22,728 nt of DNA. Source: Patescibacteria group bacterium (GTDB lineage: Bacteria; Patescibacteriota; Gracilibacteria; Peribacterales; Peribacteraceae). The stretch is taken from positions 1 to 22,728 of the forward strand of contig JAHISE010000081.1 of the NCBI GenBank assembly GCA_018818235.1, read 5' to 3'. Positions 8,101-14,938 of this stretch are shown one piece after another. The notes below the pieces were generated by a model. It worked only from the letters and a program-made list of their open reading frames with translations, searched no databases and was not told the DNA's origin. How positions within the stretch are numbered: the first letter of the stretch is position 1; each line of letters begins with the position of its first letter. Made by a program: the position numbers and the translations under genes.

Positions 8101-8293
8101 GCAAGTTTGATCGTTGCTCGTTGCTGGTTTAAATTAACATCAATTAATATATATATATATAAAAGTGTAATTATCATTAAATTACTCACTGCATGAGCAA
8201 GATGCTCGCCACGCGTCCCGCACATGGAGACTATGCTAATAAGCAGGTTAATATGGTTACAAATCAAGTACAAATTGGTATTATTAACGCATC
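8101..8293. other. Intergenic region with GTTGCT repeats and AT tract
   Basis: No credible gene. It holds a GTTTGATC-GTTGCTC-GTTGCTG array (about 8105-8130) related to 5492-5515, an (AT)n tract at about 8147-8161, a small GC-richer patch with a GAGCA/TGCTC hairpin near 8197-8210, and an isolated ACAAATTGGTAT end (8270-8281) like the right ends of the ATACYAATT elements. That end overlaps the tRNA-Val promoter. Confidence 0.5.
8256..8284 (+). promoter_or_regulatory. Promoter of tRNA-Val
   Basis: GTTACA (8256-8261), 17-nt spacer, extended -10 TGGTATTAT (box 8279-8284). The predicted start, about 8291, is three bases before the tRNA. The TTGGTAT of a repeat end supplies part of the -10. Confidence 0.55.
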
Positions 8294-8371
8294 GGGCGAT
8301 TAGCTCAGTTGGTCTAGAGCGTCTGGTTTACACCCAGAAGGTCACAGGTTCGACCCCTGTATCGCCCACCA
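8294..8371 (+). tRNA. tRNA-Val (anticodon UAC)
   Basis: Acceptor GGGCGAT/ATCGCCC, D stem GCTC/GAGC, anticodon stem TCTGG/CCAGA with loop TTTACAC (anticodon TAC), variable AGGTC, T stem ACAGG/CCTGT with loop TTCGACC, discriminator A and encoded CCA. All stems pair fully. Confidence 0.95.
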
Positions 8372-8423
8372 ACCTCCGCAGGAGGTTGTCAACCATAGCC
8401 TCGCCGTAGCGAGCGAAGGTTGA
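8370..8423 (+). other. Tandem hairpins overlapping the tRNA-Val 3' end; ATAGC/CGAA hairpin copy 2
   Basis: First hairpin: CAACCTCC (8370-8377), loop GCA, GGAGGTTG (8381-8388), beginning inside the CCA end. Second hairpin follows directly: outer stem TCAACC/GGTTGA (8389-8394, 8418-8423), inner stem CTCGC/GCGAG (8400-8404, 8409-8413), internal loop ATAGC on one side and CGAA on the other. A degraded further copy (GGCTACGGTTGG) lies at about 8450-8461. Confidence 0.6.
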
Positions 8424-8463
8424 CTTTCAAATTAGGACCTCCTGGCTACGGTTGGCAAGCCAT

Positions 8464-8919
8464 TTACTCAGGTTTAAATCCTTCAAATACCCCTAATCCT
8501 TTTCTAATTTGTCCTTTTTTCTGTGCTACTTCTTCAACGATTGCTTGCCCAGTTTCATCTTGCGGAGTTAGTGATTCTGCTTCTATTGCTTTGAGCTCAT
8601 AACCATTTTCACTCTCAACTACCTCAAATAAAGCATAATCAAATATTAACCCTTGTTCTTTAAAATCAGAATAATTAGTAAATCGATAATAATCATTTCT
8701 TGGTCCTCCATTCACTTCTTTCAAAATTACATAAACATCTTCATAGTTATAGGTTCTATAAACAATACCTTTGCACGGAAATTCAAATCTATGTATCTCA
8801 GGAACATCCCCTTCCCATGGATCATCCTCACAGCCACCCCAACGCTCAGGTGGACCGTTTGTTATTTCTTTTCTGGTTGGTGATTCATTACCTATACTCA
8901 TGGCTAATTTATACACCAT
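8464..8919 (-). CDS. Hypothetical protein, 151 aa
   Basis: I do not recognise this family. It is a soluble-looking acidic protein without a signal peptide or membrane segment. The N-terminal third is rich in Gly, Pro and Trp (GPPERWGGCEDDPWEGDVPE), the middle is aromatic (YRTYNYEDVYVILKEV, DYYRFTNYSDF) and suggests a beta-sandwich or SH3-like fold, and the C-terminus is helical and charged. ATG 8919 is used here; an alternative ATG at 8901 would remove six residues. A TATTTA box at 8938-8933 is close enough for a very short leader. It is an isolated gene between tRNA-Val and the divergent surface-protein gene. Confidence 0.65.
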   Translation of the reverse strand: MVYKLAMSIGNESPTRKEITNGPPERWGGCEDDPWEGDVPEIHRFEFPCKGIVYRTYNYEDVYVILKEVNGGPRNDYYRFTNYSDFKEQGLIFDYALFEVVESENGYELKAIEAESLTPQDETGQAIVEEVAQKKGQIRKGLGVFEGFKPE

Positions 8920-8971
8920 TTTATTCCATCATTAAATAGGAAAATAGTCGCATTAACCATGTCAATCATCC

Positions 8972-9000
8972 TTGACATATCCCTAAAACTGACCTAAAGT
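8972..9000 (+). promoter_or_regulatory. Promoter of the DUF11-type surface protein gene
   Basis: Consensus TTGACA (8972-8977), 17-nt spacer, TAAAGT (8995-9000). Predicted start near 9007, leader about 26 nt without a Shine-Dalgarno. Confidence 0.65.
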
Positions 9001-9032
9001 AATCTCCTTTTTGGTACTTCCCAATCTTTTAA

Positions 9033-10817
9033 ATGTCCAAAACAGCTCGTAGAACTCAATATTTTGTATCTCTGATGCCGATTGCCATATGTGCTGTATT
9101 TGTAGCAGGAACAGTATTCCCGCTTCAAATTGGCGTATCAAATGCTTTGGTAATACCCGAATGTAATGATGGAATAGATAATGACGACAACGGAACAGCC
9201 GATTTTCCTGAAGATTTGGGATGCAGTTCTTATGATGATAACAGGGAAGTAGGAGAAGGACCGGATTTATTCCTTACATTATCAGACGGAATGGATGACG
9301 TAGAGGTTGGAGAATCACTTACATATACCATTTCTATGAGGACCGGTTTGGATGTTCCTTACACTACAGATGTGAGGTTTTTCCTTCCTTCGTATGTCAA
9401 TCTGATGTCATCAAGCGAAAACGGAAGAAGGAATGGTAATATTGTAATGTGGGAAGATGTGGTGGTTTATCCGGGGTTTGTAAAGACTTTGAATGTAAGT
9501 GTTGAATTAATGAATACAATTCCTGATGAAGAATTGCTTTTTGCAGAAGCAGCAGCAAGTGATCAAAGAGCCACTGACACTACAATGGTTTTGGAAAAAG
9601 ATGTAATGAGAGTACCTTTTGAAATATTTGTTGATGATGGAAAGGTTTATGCGGAACCGGGTGAAGTTAACGCATATAAAATCTCTGTAAAAAATGCATT
9701 CGGAGATGACAGAACATTTACACTGCATGCACAGATTCCAATCACACTCGAGTTTTTGAATGCATCAGGCATGTATAAAAGAACCAACAGATCTATTGAG
9801 TGGGAAGATGAATACATTGCCGCAGGAGAAACTGTAGTTTACGAAATTGTGTGTGCAGTGGAGCGTGATATGCCTGAATTCACCACTATCACTCTGAATG
9901 CATCCGCCGAGGCAGCATACGGTTCGGATAGCACCACAATTATCTACGAAAAGGTTCCGCCCGCAGGTCTTAGTGTAACTGTTAATGACGGTCATATCGC
10001 TGCAAAGGTCGGTGATGAATTGACATACGAGATTGTTATTCATAACAACCAATCAAAATTCATTTCTTCAATTGATGTTGTAAATGCATTACCTATCTAT
10101 AGCGAATTTGTTGCCGCATCCGATGGTGGTACATGGACGGGCAAAGAAGTTTACTGGAAAGGAATCTCGGTTAGTCCTAATGGAAAAAGAGTTTTGTATG
10201 TGACAGGAAGAGTAAGAAGCGATGCTCCTTTGGGTGCTGCTTTAAGAAATGGTGTAAGGGTAGCTTCCGGTCACGAAGCTGTAGACGTAACAGAAGTATC
10301 AGATGTAACTGTAAGCCAGAATGCACCTGCAAAACCTGTTAAGAGTAATGTGCTACTAAGGAAAGTTGCCGACAGATCCGAAATACGACCCGGTGATACG
10401 GTCAGCTATTCAATATATCTTAGAAATACTTTGGATCACGCCATATCAAATGTTGTAGTAGAAGATCGTATTGACCAAGCTTACACAGAAATATTGGATG
10501 GTGATGTTGGTCAGATGGTAGGGGATCGTATTGTATGGAATATTCCTGTTATGGAACCAGGTGCCAGCTGGGATGTAAGCTACACCGTTCGAATCAGCCC
10601 AAATGCTCCACATGGAATTGGTATTGCAAACGTAGTTTCTGTTAGCGGAGATGGTTTGGAGAATATTGCTCTTACAGAACGTGTTCATACTTCACAGATT
10701 GGGGTAATGACTTATCTGCCAAATAGTGGTGCTCCTTTGGATGTGATGATGTCGGGAGTGTTGATGTTATTGGCTGGAATTCCTACGATTTGGACTAGAC
10801 GCAGGTTGTTGGTATAA
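9033..10817 (+). CDS. Secreted, membrane-anchored surface protein with four DUF11-like repeats
   Basis: Predicted extracellular wall or surface-layer protein. Seen: a basic N-terminus and hydrophobic signal segment (residues 12-30); a CNDGIDNDDNG calcium-loop-like motif (44-54) with a second cysteine at 64, a module common in CPR surface proteins; then four beta-sandwich repeats at about 78-185, 194-306, 312-428 and 440-552. Each repeat has the pattern GDxLxYxIxxxN early and a W or V-P-G strand late, as in DUF11 and related Ig-like domains. The C-terminus has LPNSG (562-566), a hydrophobic stretch (572-586) and RRR, resembling a sortase signal with Ser in place of Thr. No sortase gene is in the window. 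Composition is like its neighbours. The exact function is unknown; adhesion or surface structure is inferred. Confidence 0.85.
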   Translation: MSKTARRTQYFVSLMPIAICAVFVAGTVFPLQIGVSNALVIPECNDGIDNDDNGTADFPEDLGCSSYDDNREVGEGPDLFLTLSDGMDDVEVGESLTYTISMRTGLDVPYTTDVRFFLPSYVNLMSSSENGRRNGNIVMWEDVVVYPGFVKTLNVSVELMNTIPDEELLFAEAAASDQRATDTTMVLEKDVMRVPFEIFVDDGKVYAEPGEVNAYKISVKNAFGDDRTFTLHAQIPITLEFLNASGMYKRTNRSIEWEDEYIAAGETVVYEIVCAVERDMPEFTTITLNASAEAAYGSDSTTIIYEKVPPAGLSVTVNDGHIAAKVGDELTYEIVIHNNQSKFISSIDVVNALPIYSEFVAASDGGTWTGKEVYWKGISVSPNGKRVLYVTGRVRSDAPLGAALRNGVRVASGHEAVDVTEVSDVTVSQNAPAKPVKSNVLLRKVADRSEIRPGDTVSYSIYLRNTLDHAISNVVVEDRIDQAYTEILDGDVGQMVGDRIVWNIPVMEPGASWDVSYTVRISPNAPHGIGIANVVSVSGDGLENIALTERVHTSQIGVMTYLPNSGAPLDVMMSGVLMLLAGIPTIWTRRRLLV

Positions 10818-10832
10818 ATATGAAAGAGTTGA

Positions 10833-10945
10833 GGTTCGGAATCCGGAATCCGGAATGCGATTATTTGATGCTGCCAAATTTCACATTGAAGGCTCTCTAA
10901 TTGCTCATAAATGGCTAACGGATTCCGGATTCCGGATTCCGAACC
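10833..10945. repeat. Foldback of CGGAATC heptamers
   Basis: Left arm 10833-10859 has three heptamers CGGAATC/CGGAATG preceded by GGTT; right arm 10919-10945 is its inverted copy, 26 of 27 positions identical. The 59-nt loop has no ORF. It lies between the DUF11-type gene and khpA. The stem is long enough for a very stable hairpin in DNA or RNA. Confidence 0.85.
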
Positions 10946-10999
10946 CAAGAAAATACAACAAATTCCGCTCACTTGACACTTTTTCCCCACCCTTTATCC

Positions 11000-11028
11000 T
11001 TGCTCAACACCAAACCCAACTCTATAAT
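11000..11028 (+). promoter_or_regulatory. Promoter of khpA
   Basis: TTGCTC (11000-11005), 17-nt spacer, perfect TATAAT (11023-11028). Predicted start near 11035, only four bases before ATG 11039. A second possible promoter, TTGACA (10973-10978) with TATCCT (10995-11000), lies just upstream. Confidence 0.6.
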
Positions 11029-11038
11029 CCCCCCAGTT

Positions 11039-11311
11039 ATGACAGCTGACGAGACAACACCGGGTTATGCCTTCCTCAAATTCGTTTTAGAAAACATTGT
11101 AGAAAACAAGGAAGAGCTTTTTATAGATGTTAAAACTGACGATTTAGGCGTCTTATTGACAGTTAAGGTAGGAGACGGAGATATGGGGAAATTGATAGGT
11201 AAGAATGGACAGACCATTAAAGCTCTGCGAACACTACTTCGTATTGTGGGAGGTGGTGATAATCGTATAAACTTAAAGGTACTGGAACCGTCCGAAAATC
11301 TTATAGCTTAG
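11039..11311 (+). CDS. khpA: KhpA-type KH-domain RNA-binding protein
   Basis: Small RNA-binding protein (YlqC/KhpA family) that partners KhpB/Jag in other bacteria and affects cell size and small-RNA function. Seen: 90 residues, helical N-terminus, a single KH domain with the invariant GxxG loop as GKNG (54-57) in KLIGKNGQTIKALRTLLRI. The start at ATG 11039 fits the family length and the near-leaderless promoter; an upstream frame to 10973 would cross that promoter. In many bacteria khpA lies directly after rpsP; here rpsP is close by but convergent. It is 15 nt upstream of the pilin-like gene. Confidence 0.9.
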   Translation: MTADETTPGYAFLKFVLENIVENKEELFIDVKTDDLGVLLTVKVGDGDMGKLIGKNGQTIKALRTLLRIVGGGDNRINLKVLEPSENLIA

Positions 11312-11326
11312 TTCCCCACTTCACAA

Positions 11327-11644
11327 ATGCTCAGAGAATTACTGGAAAATGCATCCATACTGGAAATAGTTGCGACGTTCGTTGCGCTTGCTTTGATAGC
11401 CGCAACGATTCTTTGTTTGGTTTATATCATTGTAGGAGGTATAACATTTATTCTCTCTGCAGGTAACGAGGAGAAGATTAAAAAAGCAGTTCATACAATA
11501 AGATTTGCAATTATCGGATTGTTTGTATCTTTCATCGCTTTCTTTATTGTTAAATTTATGGCGGTGCTTTTGGATATTCCTTTTGAGCTATCGTTTACGA
11601 CTATAATTGATTTAGTTTCGGATATATTCAAATCTCTAGGTTAG
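11327..11644 (+). CDS. Two-helix membrane protein resembling T4SS pilin (TrbC/VirB2-like)
   Basis: 105-residue membrane protein with two hydrophobic helices (about 14-44 and 59-82) separated by a short polar loop, SAGNEEKIKKAVHT. The motif VYIIVGGITFILSAGNEEKIKKA is typical of the small pilin-like proteins annotated as T4SS_pilin in CPR genomes. There is no cleavable signal or other secretion gene nearby, so a role in a secretion or DNA-transfer apparatus is family inference only. It follows khpA by 15 nt and is probably co-transcribed. No Shine-Dalgarno. Confidence 0.7.
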   Translation: MLRELLENASILEIVATFVALALIAATILCLVYIIVGGITFILSAGNEEKIKKAVHTIRFAIIGLFVSFIAFFIVKFMAVLLDIPFELSFTTIIDLVSDIFKSLG

Positions 11645-11756
11645 ATGAGTTATTAGAATTGTTGGGGGTCTGAGAAGTCTGATTTAAGTTTGTTTTTAAA
11701 AAGTTAGGAGTCAAATGAATTGAATCTTTCGTTTGTTATTGGAGTGTTGGGAGTCA

Positions 11757-11791
11757 ACATCCTTCGTCCGCCTCGGCGGAGCTATGGATGT
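11757..11791. repeat. ATAGC/CGAA two-stem hairpin, copy 3
   Basis: Read on the minus strand: outer stem ACATCC/GGATGT, internal loop ATAGC and CGAA, inner stem TCCGCC/GGCGGA with a two-base loop. The internal loop is identical to that at 8389-8423 while both stems differ. It sits between the convergent pilin-like and rpsP genes and could serve as a bidirectional end signal, although a T-run is missing on either side. A CTGGTCACTGGTCTGG stretch follows at about 11795-11810. Confidence 0.6.
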
Positions 11792-11816
11792 CAGGCTGGT
11801 CACTGGTCTGGTTTTA

Positions 11817-12371
11817 TTATTCTTTTTTGTCGTCGTCTTTTGTATCAGGGACCTCTTCTTCTGCAACAGTATCAGGTGTTGCAGCTTCAGGTTCAGGCTC
11901 TGATTTAGGTTCTTCTGTGGGAGGTTCTGCTGCCGACTCAACAGAGGGTTCTACTGCAGGTTCTGTAGCAGGTGGTTCATCCTTTGGCTCTTCTGCAACT
12001 GGTTCTTCTGTTGCCGGTTTATCATCTGACGACTCAACTACAGGAGGTGTTACTGCTGCTGCAGGTGCTTCTTCCTCTTCTGATACTTTTCTCTTTGATT
12101 TCTTTGTATATGTCTTCATGTATTTTTCCATGTCAGACATACCATTTTTAGCAAGTAATCTGGCAAGTGTGTTGCTTGGCTGAGCCCCTAATTCTATCCA
12201 ATGAGAAATACGATTTTGATTACATTCGAATTCAGCAGGCTCTCGTGTGGGAATGTAATAGCCGATAATTTCGATAACCTTACCTTTTACGGCCTCCTTT
12301 TTATCTGCCACAACAACACGGAAAGTGGGGCTATTTGTTTTGCCGGTGCGTTTTAATCTAATAACTAGCAT
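11817..12371 (-). CDS. rpsP: 30S ribosomal protein bS16 with long acidic C-terminal extension
   Basis: Small-subunit assembly protein. Residues 1-85 form a complete S16 domain (MLVIRLKRTGKTNSPTFRVV, then IEIIGYYIPT, then RISHWIELGAQPSNTLARLL). Residues 95-184 are a low-complexity tail made mainly of Glu, Pro, Ala, Asp, Val and Thr in repeats such as EEPVAEEPKDEPP, doubling the usual length of about 80-90 residues. The tail is in frame and ends in a DDDKKE cluster. It may be a disordered ribosome-surface extension. ATG 12371 has no Shine-Dalgarno. Confidence 0.95.
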   Translation of the reverse strand: MLVIRLKRTGKTNSPTFRVVVADKKEAVKGKVIEIIGYYIPTREPAEFECNQNRISHWIELGAQPSNTLARLLAKNGMSDMEKYMKTYTKKSKRKVSEEEEAPAAAVTPPVVESSDDKPATEEPVAEEPKDEPPATEPAVEPSVESAAEPPTEEPKSEPEPEAATPDTVAEEEVPDTKDDDKKE

Positions 12372-12471
12372 ATCTAAATATCAGAGAGAGTTTAAGGAAG
12401 TAGTTGGACCTGTGCAAGCGAGAAAATGGGTTTTTTGAATAATAAACTATGTTGATTAAGTAATTAATAGT

Positions 12472-12690
12472 TCTTTTGACCCCTCTCCCCGGCCCTCTCC
12501 CTAGGGAGAGGGTGCGCCGCTAAGCAGTCTTCAAGCTATTGAGATGCTATTTCTCAGAATCTAGATATTCTAAAATTGAGCTTGTGAAAAGCGTGATTAG
12601 AAAATGCTTTGGTGCATGAATTGCTTGGAAATGACTTGGATGCATGTTCCCTCTCCCATAGGGAGAGGGAAAGGGAGAGGGGTCAAAAGA
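12472..12690. repeat. 219-bp element with 41-42 nt terminal inverted repeats
   Basis: Left end 12472-12512 and right end 12649-12690 are inverted copies (TCTTTTGACCCCTCTCCC then a CCCTCTCCCTA/GGGAGAGGG self-pairing hairpin) with three adjacent mismatches and one indel. Each end is itself a hairpin. The 136-nt interior has no ORF. It lies in the rpsP/DUF721 intergenic gap. No clear target duplication. MITE-like in form. Confidence 0.75.
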
Positions 12691-12698
12691 TTTTCCTA

Positions 12699-12989
12699 TT
12701 AAGATGTTCGGACTATTCTGATTTCATCTACATTATGTTTGTGTTCAATTGTAAGGAATTCTTTAAGCGAATCTAATGAACCATTACATTCCTGAGCAGC
12801 TATGGAGTTATCTGATTGAATAGACAGTTTTTTATCACGATATGATACTACTGTCAGTTCATCTTTGAATTCTTCCAAATTTGTATCTATCCAGTTCTGA
12901 GCAAGGTGCAATATAAGAGATGCATTTGCGTGGTCGTATAATCCACGTTTATTTAAAGCCTTAAATAATGTAATGCTAATATGTTCCAT
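12699..12989 (-). CDS. DciA/DUF721-like protein
   Basis: 96-residue soluble protein. The pattern NWIDTNLEEFKDELTVVSYRDKKLSIQSDNSIAAQECNGSLDSLKEFL...VDEIRIV fits the DUF721 fold: a helix, two strands carrying L-x-I/V and S-N-S-x-A-A-Q-E, a helix, and a terminal D-E-I-R-I strand. Members with this domain, DciA, load or recruit the replicative helicase in many bacteria. Here it is short, as in CPR homologues, and lacks extra N-terminal regions. It is downstream of a glycosyltransferase gene and upstream of rpsP, with repeat elements on both sides. Family assignment is moderate; the helicase-loader role is inference. Confidence 0.6.
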   Translation of the reverse strand: MEHISITLFKALNKRGLYDHANASLILHLAQNWIDTNLEEFKDELTVVSYRDKKLSIQSDNSIAAQECNGSLDSLKEFLTIEHKHNVDEIRIVRTS

Positions 12990-12996
12990 GGATATA

Positions 12997-13022
12997 CGTT
13001 GATTAGTTAATTGGTTAATTCG
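12997..13022. repeat. NGTTNATT 8-nt periodic array
   Basis: Units CGTTGATT, AGTTAATT, GGTTAATT, then CG. It lies just upstream of the DUF721-like gene start and downstream of the glycosyltransferase stop, whose last codons (about 13040-13062) are also built of ATTAATT-like repeats. No opposed arm was found. Confidence 0.5.
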
Positions 13023-13037
13023 TGATGGGGAATCATA

Positions 13038-14096
13038 TCAGATGTTAATTAATAAATTAATTGTATCGCGAGCTGCTTGGTTCCACGAGAATTTGTTGTG
13101 AATAACTTCATCAGTAGGATCTGGTGGATTTTTCATAGCCTTGGAAAGTTCCACGGCAATTGGTTCTACCAGAACAGAATCTTCTCCGGCAATCTCAGGA
13201 ATAGCTCCCTTGTTGCTGGCAATAACAGGGCAACCACAACTTATTGCTTCCGCAACCGGTAGGCAAAAGCCTTCGTAAAGGCTGGCTGTGACAAATGCTT
13301 TAGCTCCTGAGTAGAGTGCAGGTAGATCGCTGTCCGGAATATCAGGTATAAATTTGATTCCTTGTTGGAAGTTAAGGAATGCAGTTTCCGGACCGGAGGT
13401 TATCAAAACCAGATCAATTGAATTGTCGCCAAGTGACTGAAATGCATCTATCAGAGTCTGAACGTTTTTATGTTCTTTTGCATTTCCAACATAAAGGAAA
13501 AATGGTTTATGCAATCCATATCTTCTTTTTACATTTTCTATTTCATTTACCGAACGCCTATAAAAGTTATCGTTTACGCCTTCGGAGATTACCGATGATT
13601 TACTCTCTACTTTCCAGTGACTATAAATATCACATAAGTCATCGTGTGTTGTTTCGCTTACAGTAATTATGTGCTTTGATTTATTTATAGCTCTGGATAG
13701 AAGCAGTCTATAGGCAATACGTTTCCAGATGGATGCTTTGTTAGGGTATTTATGAAGTATCAAATCATGAATAGTTATTACAAAAGGTAACGGACAAAAG
13801 TAAGGTACATTAAAATGAGGTGAAAACAGCAAACGAGCAGGTGACCCGGATAAAAGGTCAGGAAAGTGATTCTGCTCACCCCATGAATAATGTTTGTATG
13901 GTGCGGATATGATTTCAATATTTGTATTTGAAATATTCTTAAGCCAATCCTCATCTTTGCTTCTTACATAAAGTATCCAGCATTGCTGCGATTCAATCTT
14001 TAGCATCTCGGAGACAAGTTCACGAGTATAGCGACCAATGCCTGTGTTTATTCCGGCAAAGCGGCAGTCAATTGCAATCGGCTTGGTGTTGCTCAT
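13038..14096 (-). CDS. GT4-family glycosyltransferase
   Basis: Retaining GT-B glycosyltransferase that moves a sugar from a nucleotide donor to an envelope glycan. Seen: N-terminal IDCRFAGINTGIGRYTRELV with the Gly-rich loop (residues 8-27), VITIHDLI, ITVSETT, the donor-lobe strand FLYVGNAKEHKN, and ASLYEGFCLPVAEAISCG with the EX7E pair at Glu275 and Glu283. Start chosen at ATG 14096 (MSNTKPIAID) because the predicted transcript begins at that base; an upstream ATG at 14132 would overlap the divergent prmC gene. 352 residues is a normal length. The acceptor is unknown; with the second GT4 and the O-antigen ligase-like protein it suggests surface polysaccharide. Confidence 0.9.
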   Translation of the reverse strand: MSNTKPIAIDCRFAGINTGIGRYTRELVSEMLKIESQQCWILYVRSKDEDWLKNISNTNIEIISAPYKHYSWGEQNHFPDLLSGSPARLLFSPHFNVPYFCPLPFVITIHDLILHKYPNKASIWKRIAYRLLLSRAINKSKHIITVSETTHDDLCDIYSHWKVESKSSVISEGVNDNFYRRSVNEIENVKRRYGLHKPFFLYVGNAKEHKNVQTLIDAFQSLGDNSIDLVLITSGPETAFLNFQQGIKFIPDIPDSDLPALYSGAKAFVTASLYEGFCLPVAEAISCGCPVIASNKGAIPEIAGEDSVLVEPIAVELSKAMKNPPDPTDEVIHNKFSWNQAARDTINLLINI

Positions 14097-14101
14097 AATG
14101 C

Positions 14102-14108
14102 TATTATA
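14102..14108. promoter_or_regulatory. Shared divergent -10 element giving two leaderless starts
   Basis: TATTAT at 14102-14107 (plus strand, extended by TGC) and TATAAT at 14108-14103 (minus strand) occupy the same seven bases. Each box ends exactly 6 nt before an ATG: prmC at 14114 and the GT4 gene at 14096. Both -35 regions are weak. Confidence 0.6.
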
Positions 14109-14113
14109 GTTGC

Positions 14114-14899
14114 ATGAAGATATCTGAGGCACTTAATTGTGTGGACATAAGCAGGCTTGAAGCAGAAATACTTCTTTATTCAACTTTGGGAACAGATCGC
14201 TCATACTTGCTCATAAATCCGGATATGGAGCTTTCTGATGATCAGGAATCAACTTTTATAGAATACATTGAAAGAAGATCAAAAGGGGAGCCAATAGCTT
14301 ATATTACAGGAATTAAAGAGTTTTATGGTCGTGAGTTCAAAGTAACATCTGATGTGCTGATTCCAAGGCCATCAACGGAAGGACTTATAGATCTTGCGAA
14401 GGATTTCTTGAATAATCCTTGTGATGAGGTTCGAGATGTTGATAACGCTATTGTTTGTATATCTAAACACTTGAACAAGTGTTCAAGTATTAAAACTCTA
14501 GTAGATATTGGAACCGGTAGCGGATGTATAGCAATTACTCTTGCTCTGGAGGTTCCTAATATAAAGATCATTGCAACTGATGTCAGTGATAAAGCTCTGA
14601 AAGTTGCCAAATCTAATGCGGAGAAGCACGGAGTATCAGATCGGATTGATTTTAGAACTGGTTCGCTTTTGGATCCTATTGCAGATTTGAATGAAGAGTT
14701 TTTGTTAGTGAGCAATCCTCCATATGTTCCTGATGGTGAAGCAATTAATGATGAGGCTCAGTACGAGCCAAGGTCAGCGATATTTGCAGGAGATGAAGGC
14801 TTGGATTTAATAGAGCCTTTAATTAAATCAGCTAAGAATAATTCATATTGTTGGGGGTTTGTTGTTGAGTGTAGAAGAGAACAGGCAATATCTTTGTAA
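14114..14899 (+). CDS. prmC: Release-factor glutamine methyltransferase PrmC/HemK, short at the C-terminus
   Basis: Methylates the GGQ glutamine of peptide-chain release factors using S-adenosylmethionine. Seen: helical N-terminal domain (1-75) with GEPIAYITG, YGREFKV, the IPRPSTEGL motif (the usual Glu of RPETE is Ser), SAM-binding LVDIGTGSG (129-137), ATDVS (154-158), and the catalytic NPPY (201-204). Two oddities: a linker of about 28 residues (100-127) before the methyltransferase domain, encoded partly by a 20-nt palindrome at 14469-14488; and an end at residue 261 just after VVECRREQA, so the last two strands of the fold (about 25 residues) are missing. No continuation is visible in other frames. 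It may still be active or be decaying. Confidence 0.87.
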   Translation: MKISEALNCVDISRLEAEILLYSTLGTDRSYLLINPDMELSDDQESTFIEYIERRSKGEPIAYITGIKEFYGREFKVTSDVLIPRPSTEGLIDLAKDFLNNPCDEVRDVDNAIVCISKHLNKCSSIKTLVDIGTGSGCIAITLALEVPNIKIIATDVSDKALKVAKSNAEKHGVSDRIDFRTGSLLDPIADLNEEFLLVSNPPYVPDGEAINDEAQYEPRSAIFAGDEGLDLIEPLIKSAKNNSYCWGFVVECRREQAISL

Positions 14900-14938
14900 T
14901 AGTATTGTTTGGGGTCACACCACAAGGGTACCTATAGG

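Noticed and set aside
8224..8409. Plus-strand frame running through tRNA-Val
   Set aside because: It covers a perfect tRNA cloverleaf and its hairpins, so it is not protein coding.
11720..12183. Plus-strand Ser/Gly-rich frames opposite rpsP
   Set aside because: Low-complexity antisense shadow of the Glu/Pro/Ala tail of bS16.
14097..14132. Longer GT4 start at 14132
   Set aside because: It would overlap the divergent prmC start and lie upstream of the predicted transcription start at 14096.
14860..14935. Simple frameshift as cause of the short PrmC
   Set aside because: Neither other frame downstream of 14880 continues the expected C-terminal sequence.
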